Positions 1-4,744 of a DNA stretch of 5,540 nucleotides are shown in pieces. Numbering within the stretch: position 1 is the stretch's first letter; each line of letters starts with the position of its first letter. The stretch is taken from positions 1 through 5,540 of the forward strand of contig JAUVRU010000182.1 in the NCBI GenBank assembly GCA_030597485.1, in the 5' to 3' direction. The stretch comes from Anaerolineae bacterium. GTDB taxonomy: Bacteria > Chloroflexota > Anaerolineae > 4572-78 > NAK82. Under the pieces are notes generated by a model that saw nothing but the letters and a program-made list of their open reading frames with translations, was not told the origin of the DNA and ran no database searches. Made by a program: the position numbers and the translations under genes.

Positions 1-908
1 CCCTCCAAGCCAGGGTATTCGTCGGCGAAACCTTCCCCAAAGCGAGCGCCGATGTCGGCCAGGTAGTTGATGGCGGCCGTTGGGCCGGCCAACCCTTCGT
101 GGTTCTTGGTGCCCGTCTCGAACTTGTCCGGGGGGTGATTTTCGGCCGGGCGTACCTTATAGGCATCCAGTTGGTCCAGCAAATGGTGACGCCCGTAGAG
201 AACACCCACGTGGGGGCCGAAGAACTTATAGACAGAGCAGACAAGGAAGTCGCAGTCAATGGCCTGCACGTCAATAGGACCGTGGGGCGCGTAGTGGACC
301 GCGTCCACGTATACCCATGCCCCCACCTGGTGTGCCAGCTGAGCAATGCGCCCCACGTCATTGATGGTGCCCACGGCGTTGGACGCATACCCTATCGCCA
401 CCAGCCGGGTTCGCTCGTTGATGAGCGATGCCAACCCGGCGATGTCAAGGGTGCAGTCAGCGGGATCGAAGTCCACGTAGCGGACCACGGCGCCGCGTTC
501 GTCCAGCGCCCGCCAGGGCGCAATGTTGGCATCATGATCCAGACGCGTGACCACAACCTCATCGCCGGGGTTGATCTCCCGCCCAATGGCCCGGCTGAGG
601 CCAAAGGTCAGCGTTGTCATGTTGGGTCCAAAGACGATCTCATCAGGTGAGGGAGCGTTGAGGAAATCGGCCGCCGCCTGGCGTGCATCAAGAATGGCTT
701 CGTCCGTGCGTCGGCTGGTCTCGTAGAGACCGTGACAGTTGGCATTCGCTCGCACCAAGTAGTCGGACATGGCGTCGATCACCGACTGCGGCACCTGCGT
801 GCCGCCCGGCCCGTCGAAGTAGACGAAGGGCCGACCACCCTCGTCGGTCTGTCGCAGTGCCGGGAATTGATCGCGCAGGACTGAAAGATCCGGGATACTC
901 GTGGTCAT
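1..908 (-). CDS. Cysteine desulfurase-like class V aminotransferase, partial (C-terminus outside window)
   Basis: PLP-dependent fold-type I enzyme of the cysteine desulfurase (NifS/SufS) superfamily. 302 complete codons are present, starting MTTSIPDLSVLRDQFPALRQ, and the frame is open at the left edge. The N-terminal motif FDGPGGTQVP (residues 31-40) and the stretch NANCHGLYETS (55-65) fit the cofactor/substrate region of the VC1184-like cysteine desulfurase subfamily (TIGR01976 type). YVDAVHYAPHG (200-210) supplies the Asp and His that contact the PLP ring. SVYKFFGPHVGVLYG (225-239) contains the probable Schiff-base lysine, K228. The ATG at 906-908 is preceded by AGGAG at 8-nt spacing, so the start is secure. 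The catalytic cysteine expected near the C-terminus of true desulfurases would lie outside the window, so sulfur transfer from cysteine cannot be confirmed; another activity on an amino acid is possible. It lies 131 bp downstream of mltG with no obvious functional link. Family assignment is confident, substrate is not. Confidence 0.9.
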   Translation of the reverse strand, partial: MTTSIPDLSVLRDQFPALRQTDEGGRPFVYFDGPGGTQVPQSVIDAMSDYLVRANANCHGLYETSRRTDEAILDARQAAADFLNAPSPDEIVFGPNMTTLTFGLSRAIGREINPGDEVVVTRLDHDANIAPWRALDERGAVVRYVDFDPADCTLDIAGLASLINERTRLVAIGYASNAVGTINDVGRIAQLAHQVGAWVYVDAVHYAPHGPIDVQAIDCDFLVCSVYKFFGPHVGVLYGRHHLLDQLDAYKVRPAENHPPDKFETGTKNHEGLAGPTAAINYLADIGARFGEGFADEYPGLE

Positions 909-916
909 AAGGGATG

Positions 917-921
917 CTCCT
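917..921 (-). promoter_or_regulatory. Ribosome binding site of the aminotransferase-like gene
   Basis: AGGAG on the minus strand, 8 nt before the ATG at 906-908. It fixes the start of the class V aminotransferase-like gene and suggests efficient, independent translation. Confidence 0.75.
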
Positions 922-1010
922 GATCCGGACAGGCCGGAACATAGTTCGGGATGGGAAATGAGGGGGACCAAGCATGCCCCACCCAGCCACAAAGACTCCT
1001 CTTGCCCCCC

Positions 1011-1048
1011 ACTCCTGATTCCCTACTTCCTACTCCCTCCTACTCCTG
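1011..1048. repeat. Degenerate heptamer array (AGTAGGR on minus strand) containing the mltG stop codon
   Basis: On the plus strand the units are ACTCCTG, ATTCCCT, ACTTCCT, ACTCCCT, a three-base insert CCT, then ACTCCTG. Read on the minus strand this is a run of AGTAGGR-like heptamers. The TAG stop of mltG (1040-1042) lies inside the array, and the last two mltG codons (Gln-Glu) share its composition. The rest of the mltG-to-aminotransferase gap (909-1010) shows no terminator with a T-run and no clear promoter. The array resembles the short tandemly repeated heptamers (STRR) known from filamentous cyanobacteria, and it has no evident coding role. Confidence 0.7.
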
Positions 1049-2206
1049 GCCCATATAAGTCTGGACGTTGCCCTGATGCTCTTCCAGCGTCTCGGCAAAG
1101 ACGTGGCTCCCGTCTCCACGGGCCACGAAGTACAGGTAGGAGGTCTGAGCCGGCTGCAAGACGGCCAAAATGGAGTCGGACCCGGCACCACATATGGGAC
1201 CCGGGGGCAGACCAGGGTACAGGTAGGTGTTATAGGGGGAATTGACGCTCTGGTACTCCTCGAGGGTGACCGGGGTCTTCCACCATTGAGCGGTCTCGGG
1301 CTGGTAGCCCATAGCGTACTGAACCGTGGGGTCCGCATTCAAGTACATGCCGGATTCAACCCGATTGAGGTATACGCTGGCGATGGTGGGTCGTTCCTCC
1401 GGCACCACCGCCTCCCGTTCAACGATCGAAGCCACGGTAAGCACCTGATAGAAGGTGAGACCTTGCGCGGCCGCCATCCCTTCCCAACTGATAGGCAGCC
1501 GATCCTGCATAGTGTCCAGCATGCGAAGCAGCAAGTCCTCCGGGGTAGCGTCAAGCGGCAGCCGATACGTTTCGGGAAATAGATAGCCCTCAAACCCGGC
1601 GCCAGGGGGACGATCGGTCAGCAACGGATGTTCGATGGCCACCCCTTGGCGCACGGCGGCCAGAAACATGCTCCCATCCATGATGTTCTCGGCCGTCAGC
1701 AGATCGGCCACCTGTTCTGCCCGCCAGCCCTCAGGAATGGTGACGGTGACTTCCTTCACCTGGCTGTGCTGCAACGCTTCGGCGACCTCGCGCATCGTCA
1801 TATTGCGCCGCAATTGATACTCCCCAGCTTCGAGTGACGCATCAAGTCCATGATATTGGAGAAACCGCCGGAACAGGGCCACATCTCTGATCAGCCCCAG
1901 CTCCTGCAGACGGGTGGCGATGCCTATTGCCGTCTCGCCCGATTCGATGGTGAAGGGTATTGGGGTGGAATCGTCACTTGCAGGGGAGTTGATCTGGTCG
2001 GCGTTGGTCTGCAGATACATGCCCAACAACCAGTCCTCTACCCCTTCTGGCTCCCGACCACCCGGCACATCGTTCAGGGCTATGGTGGTGCCCCCCTGCC
2101 CCTGGGTCTGGAAGTACCATATCATAGCCCCTACGATCGCGACGATGGCCGCCAGGGCAACCAAAAACACAACAGAACGGAAGAAAAACCGCAGCACCTT
2201 TAGCAT
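1040..2206 (-). CDS. mltG: Endolytic murein transglycosylase MltG (YceG-like)
   Basis: Membrane-anchored lytic transglycosylase that cuts nascent glycan strands outside the cytoplasmic membrane and is thought to set glycan chain length by releasing strands from the synthases. The 388-residue product has a basic N-terminus, a membrane helix at about 9-32, then a longer than usual low-complexity linker (33-82). A LysM-like subdomain follows at about 83-148 (IESGETAIGIATRLQELG, AGEYQLRRNMTMREVAEAL). The YceG catalytic domain fills 150-388. It shows FEGYLFPETYRLP (205-217), ASIVEREA (259-266) with the probable catalytic Glu263 (equivalent to E218 of E. coli MltG), and NADPTVQYAMG (290-300). It ends with SPYNTYLYPGLPPGPI (323-338) and the C-terminal YFVARGDGSHVFAETLEEH. 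All key motifs are intact. E. coli MltG has 340 residues; the extra length here is mainly the linker. The ATG at 2204-2206 has AGGAA at 8 nt. ruvX lies 98 bp upstream, a neighbourhood also known from Bacillus (yrrK, yrrL). Confidence 0.96.
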   Translation of the reverse strand: MLKVLRFFFRSVVFLVALAAIVAIVGAMIWYFQTQGQGGTTIALNDVPGGREPEGVEDWLLGMYLQTNADQINSPASDDSTPIPFTIESGETAIGIATRLQELGLIRDVALFRRFLQYHGLDASLEAGEYQLRRNMTMREVAEALQHSQVKEVTVTIPEGWRAEQVADLLTAENIMDGSMFLAAVRQGVAIEHPLLTDRPPGAGFEGYLFPETYRLPLDATPEDLLLRMLDTMQDRLPISWEGMAAAQGLTFYQVLTVASIVEREAVVPEERPTIASVYLNRVESGMYLNADPTVQYAMGYQPETAQWWKTPVTLEEYQSVNSPYNTYLYPGLPPGPICGAGSDSILAVLQPAQTSYLYFVARGDGSHVFAETLEEHQGNVQTYMGQE

Positions 2207-2214
2207 AGCGTCTG

Positions 2215-2219
2215 TTCCT
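2215..2219 (-). promoter_or_regulatory. Ribosome binding site of mltG
   Basis: AGGAA on the minus strand, 8 nt before the mltG ATG. It supports the start that keeps the full N-terminal membrane anchor. Confidence 0.65.
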
Positions 2220-2231
2220 GACGATTATGTG

Positions 2232-2259
2232 ATCGGCCGACCATCAGCAGTCGGCCGAT
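2232..2259. repeat. Perfect 9-10-9 inverted repeat in the ruvX-mltG gap
   Basis: ATCGGCCGA (2232-2240), a 10-base spacer, then TCGGCCGAT (2251-2259). Each arm holds the 8-base palindrome TCGGCCGA, so the element is both a direct and an inverted repeat. It sits 25 bp upstream of the mltG start and 45 bp downstream of the ruvX stop. On the minus strand no T-run follows, so it is not a standard intrinsic terminator. It could be a dimeric operator, an mRNA hairpin that stabilises or separates the two messages, or an incidental GC-rich hairpin. Confidence 0.6.
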
Positions 2260-2304
2260 GGGGGAACGGATGCGAACAAAGCCTCCCCGAAGGTCCTATC
2301 ACGT

Positions 2305-2781
2305 CTAGTTGATCCCGTCACCAGGTTCATCTCCACCGGGATCGTCTTCCTGGCCGAGTGGCCAAGACCCAGGCGTCGATCCTCTCTGGCTGTCCAGAAA
2401 ATCCTGCAGAATCACGGCAGCAGCAGCAGCGTCGATGGGCACCTTCCCCTTCCGCCCGCTTTCGATCAGGAGCGCGTCGGCAGTGGCAGTGGAGTATCGC
2501 TCGTCGTGAAACTCGACCGGCACGTCCAGTCTGGCGGCCAGGGCGCGAGCGTATCGGGTCACCCGGCGTGCCTGGGGACCCATCTCCCCGCTCAAGGACA
2601 GGGGTAAACCTACCACCACTCGCTCGGCTGCCAATGCTACCACCAGCTGCGCCACCGCGGCGAAATCCTCAGCCTTGGAACGACGATGGATGACGCTGTG
2701 CGGTGTGGCCAATGTGTTCGTTGGGTCACTGACCGCCACACCGACCCGGCGCTCACCCACATCCAGCGCGACGACAGTCAT
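2305..2781 (-). CDS. ruvX: Putative pre-16S rRNA nuclease / Holliday junction resolvase RuvX (YqgF)
   Basis: RNase H-fold nuclease of the YqgF family, cytoplasmic, implicated in processing of pre-16S rRNA ends and formerly proposed as an alternative Holliday-junction resolvase. The product has 158 residues. The N-terminal strand ALDVGERRVGVAVSDP (5-20) carries the first metal-binding Asp7. GLPLSLSGEMGPQA (58-71) is the family GLP..loop, FHDERYST (91-98) carries Glu94, and VPIDAAAAAVILQDFL (114-129) carries Asp117. The three acidic residues expected for catalysis are therefore present. After about residue 130 comes a polar, acidic tail (QEDDPGGDEPGDGIN) that is not part of the conserved fold. 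The frame is open upstream to an ATG at 2829, which would add 16 residues. The start at 2781 is preferred because the conserved fold begins at once (MTVVALDVG) and AGGG lies 7 nt upstream. It lies upstream of mltG on the same strand. Confidence 0.94.
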   Translation of the reverse strand: MTVVALDVGERRVGVAVSDPTNTLATPHSVIHRRSKAEDFAAVAQLVVALAAERVVVGLPLSLSGEMGPQARRVTRYARALAARLDVPVEFHDERYSTATADALLIESGRKGKVPIDAAAAAVILQDFLDSQRGSTPGSWPLGQEDDPGGDEPGDGIN

Positions 2782-2788
2782 AGCCACA

Positions 2789-2792
2789 CCCT
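2789..2792 (-). promoter_or_regulatory. Ribosome binding site deciding the ruvX start
   Basis: AGGG on the minus strand, 7 nt before the ATG at 2779-2781. It is modest but better placed than anything before the alternative upstream ATG at 2829, and it agrees with where the RuvX fold starts. Confidence 0.5.
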
Positions 2793-2835
2793 GGCAAGCA
2801 AGAAGTGCTCTCTGAGCAAACAGGGGCATTCACCC

Positions 2836-2861
2836 GCCAATGGGGAATGACACACATTGGC
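2836..2861. repeat. Perfect 7-12-7 inverted repeat upstream of ruvX
   Basis: GCCAATG (2836-2842) and CATTGGC (2855-2861) form a perfect inverted repeat with a 12-base spacer, 55 bp upstream of the ruvX start and next to the heptamer array. There is no T-run on either side. It may be a protein-binding dyad or a leader hairpin; no known operator is recognised. Confidence 0.5.
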
Positions 2862-2866
2862 CAGCC

Positions 2867-2957
2867 TATCACTCACTGTCCATCATTCCGCGTGCATCAT
2901 TCTGTGTTCATCATTCTGCGTTCATCATTCATCACTCTGCATTCATCATCATTCCAC
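2867..2957. repeat. Thirteen-unit degenerate heptamer array overlapping the end of the membrane-protein gene
   Basis: The 91 bases divide exactly into 13 heptamers. On the plus strand CATCATT-type units alternate with CTGYGTT-type units (for example 2895-2901 and 2902-2908, then 2909-2915 and 2916-2922), which gives an apparent 14-base period in the middle. On the minus strand the theme is GATGAATG / AACRCAGAAT. The array covers most of the gap upstream of ruvX and runs 9 bases into the upstream coding sequence, including its TGA stop (2949-2951). Frames through it give His/Ser/Ile-rich peptides with no sign of being genes. Confidence 0.85.
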
Positions 2958-4583
2958 AACCGTTACCTCAATCCGGAAGGAGAGCCAGGGCAAACGACCC
3001 AGCCAATCCGGCTCCACTGTGACCGCGGGTTCCCCCTCCAATGGGAACCGCTGGCTGAGCAGACTCTGAGCCTCCTCGGTAGGCAACCCTCGCACGTCAC
3101 TGACCACCTGGTCGGCATCAATCTGCGCACCGGCTGTTCCAGATGCGCGCATGCGGAAGATGACCGCCTGCTCGGCCACACCAACCACCTCTTCCATCAC
3201 GAACTCCAGGCTGGCCGGATCCAGGCGATAGCCCTCAGGCACCTCCGCCTGTAGCGCTGCCAGCGCCAGCTGAGTTGCATGCGGTCCGGCGACAGCTGTG
3301 CCCCGCACCACGGCCCGCATCTCCAGCCTCAGCATATCGGTCACCTCGCCATCAAGACTGGGATCAAACGTGCCCTCCAGCGGCAGCACGACAACGGATT
3401 CGGGGGGAATGAACTCCTGCTCTCCCAGATCGGCCACCAGCTGGTCATAGCCCTCCTGGTAGAACTGTTGCAGGACAATCGCCCACAGGCGATCCTTGTC
3501 CGCCCTGGTCACCACACCCGCGGGAGCCACGTCACCGCCACTGGTCGCCGCCTCGTTAATGACGGTTACCTGACGGGCCAGGACCGGGTCCGGGACATTG
3601 TTGATTTGACCGGCGGCCACATTCCCGATAGGTCCCGGATCGACGGCGATGATTGTGGTCGGAGTTGTGGCATTGACGGCAGAGAGCAAGGTCGCCGTCA
3701 GGGTGGTGATGAACCGGACCGTAGCGCCGCTGGAAGTGTTCACGGTCGTACTCATAGGGATGGCGACCGCATGGTCACTGAGGTTGATGAAGGTCACAAC
3801 CCCTTGTGCCTTTTCGGTCGGCATCTCGTCCGAGCTGGTCGGTACGATCTGGCCGGTATCTCGCAGCTCTACCTGGACCAGCCGGGCGGGAATATCCAGC
3901 GTCGCATAATCAATGCGATCAGCCTGGGGGTTGGCCCGCATTACCAGGTCGGTGACAATGGATTGCCTTGCCGGCTGCAGTCTGACCTGTCCAGTGGGGT
4001 AGGTAAACACTACCACCACCGCCATCATAGCGGCCAAGAGCACCAGAAGCACCAGAAAACCGGTGGCACTCAAGGCTCGCCGCCCCACGGGGTGCAGCCC
4101 GGTCAGCTCCCGCCCAGGGGATGGTAAGCGAAACAACGGCAGACGCCTGGGCCGGGGGACGTCCTTCAGCGGTCGCTCCGGCAGCATTGCCTCTGGTACT
4201 TCGGGCGTCCCACCAGGGGAGCCGGCCGCCTCCAGGCTTGCCGCCGAGTCGGCAGGTCCCCCTGCCGATTCGGCCAGCCACCGTGACCTCTCCGCCCGCT
4301 TCACCGACCCGAAGGTCACAATGCCCGTCTCACGGCTGAGATCGACCACCTGGGGATCGCTGGTGATCAGCGCCAGTGTGCGTGAAGCGTTACGTGCGTG
4401 GCGGGCCAGCAACTTCAAGTTGACCTGACTGCGCAACACGCGATTTCGCGGCGGCACCACCATCAAGACACAACCGGCCTCGGCCCACTCCAGCCGATCT
4501 CGCATGACCGGAACGTCGTCATCGACCTCCAGATGGATCGTTTGAAAGCCCCGCCCCGAGAGAGTGTTCTGCCTCTCAGCCAT
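2949..4583 (-). CDS. Single-pass membrane protein with baseplate-J-like extracytoplasmic part
   Basis: The product has 544 residues and no experimentally known function that I can name. Layout: a compact N-terminal domain (about 12-102, FQTIHLEVDDDVPVMRDRLEWAEAG onward, split by predicted strands and helices); a Pro/Ala/Gly-rich linker (103-168); one membrane helix (about 171-193); and a long beta-rich part (about 196-544). The latter contains GVVTFINLSDHAVAIP (261-276), a VDPGPIGNVAAGQIN stretch (314-328) like the baseplate J/gp47 fold, and a helical segment DKDRLWAIVLQQFYQEGYDQ (362-381). Proteins of this layout are commonly labelled baseplate J/gp47 family in Chloroflexota; no other phage gene is present here, so a tail-structure role is doubtful. 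The expected topology is N-terminus inside and C-terminus outside. The start is uncertain: ATG 4581-4583 lacks a well-placed Shine-Dalgarno sequence, and a TTG at 4596-4598 would add five residues but has AAAGG directly against it. It follows an FtsA-like gene. Confidence 0.82.
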   Translation of the reverse strand: MAERQNTLSGRGFQTIHLEVDDDVPVMRDRLEWAEAGCVLMVVPPRNRVLRSQVNLKLLARHARNASRTLALITSDPQVVDLSRETGIVTFGSVKRAERSRWLAESAGGPADSAASLEAAGSPGGTPEVPEAMLPERPLKDVPRPRRLPLFRLPSPGRELTGLHPVGRRALSATGFLVLLVLLAAMMAVVVVFTYPTGQVRLQPARQSIVTDLVMRANPQADRIDYATLDIPARLVQVELRDTGQIVPTSSDEMPTEKAQGVVTFINLSDHAVAIPMSTTVNTSSGATVRFITTLTATLLSAVNATTPTTIIAVDPGPIGNVAAGQINNVPDPVLARQVTVINEAATSGGDVAPAGVVTRADKDRLWAIVLQQFYQEGYDQLVADLGEQEFIPPESVVVLPLEGTFDPSLDGEVTDMLRLEMRAVVRGTAVAGPHATQLALAALQAEVPEGYRLDPASLEFVMEEVVGVAEQAVIFRMRASGTAGAQIDADQVVSDVRGLPTEEAQSLLSQRFPLEGEPAVTVEPDWLGRLPWLSFRIEVTVVE

Positions 4584-4647
4584 GTATTGTCGAACCAACC
4601 TTTCGTATTCTCGAAGTCGCCATCCAGACTATCACAGGCGTCACATG

Positions 4648-4697
4648 GTTGCCCTTCACAGATTGGATTTCCCCCCAGCGCACGTGGGCAACAGCCC
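4648..4697. repeat. Overlapping, mutually exclusive stems in the leader of the membrane-protein gene
   Basis: In the transcribed (minus) sense, GGGC (4694-4697) can pair with GCCC (4686-4689), extended by one T:A pair, around a TGTT loop. The segment GTTGCCC (4686-4692) can instead pair perfectly with GGGCAAC (4648-4654) across 31 bases. The two pairings exclude each other. No T-run or clear start-codon sequestering is visible, so a regulatory role is only possible. The rest of the gap 4584-4744 holds nothing I recognise. Confidence 0.3.
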
Positions 4698-4744
4698 ATT
4701 CCTTGACAGCAGATCACCGGTGGCTGCTAGTTCTCGTGACTTCC

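Noticed and set aside
99..650. Plus-strand open frame of 183 codons at the left
   Set aside because: It is antisense to the class V aminotransferase-like gene, whose PLP-binding motifs are unambiguous.
937..947. GAAC-ATA-GTTC dyad resembling a Gram-positive-type LexA box
   Set aside because: That SOS box needs a 4-base spacer (GAAC-N4-GTTC); here it is 3 bases, and no SOS gene follows.
937..957. Minus-strand CCCATCCCGAAC, identical to a conserved stretch of 5S rRNA
   Set aside because: Only 12 bases match; the flanks do not form the 5S helices, and the piece sits in the short leader of the aminotransferase-like gene.
2305..2829. Longer RuvX with a start at 2829
   Set aside because: The extra 16 residues precede the point where the conserved fold begins, and the better-placed ribosome binding site serves the ATG at 2779-2781.
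2840..3069. Plus-strand His/Ser/Ile-rich small frames over the heptamer array
   Set aside because: The peptides only reflect the 7-base repeat read in three frames; they have no ribosome binding site or domain.
3279..4127. Plus-strand open frame of 282 codons antisense to the membrane-protein gene
   Set aside because: Its His/Gly/Arg-rich composition is typical of an antisense shadow of a GC-rich gene. It matches no family I know and the opposite strand carries a coherent protein.
4463..4717. Minus-strand reading frame with a cysteine-rich start (seven Cys in the first 28 residues) in the gap before the membrane-protein gene
   Set aside because: It begins at GTG with no ribosome binding site and its second half overlaps the well-supported membrane-protein gene out of frame. 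The cysteine cluster is probably chance, though the first 40 codons lie in otherwise empty DNA.
4703..4731. TTGACA on the plus strand as a possible -35 box
   Set aside because: No acceptable -10 box lies 16-18 bases downstream (GCTAGT at best), and transcription would run antisense into the FtsA-like gene.
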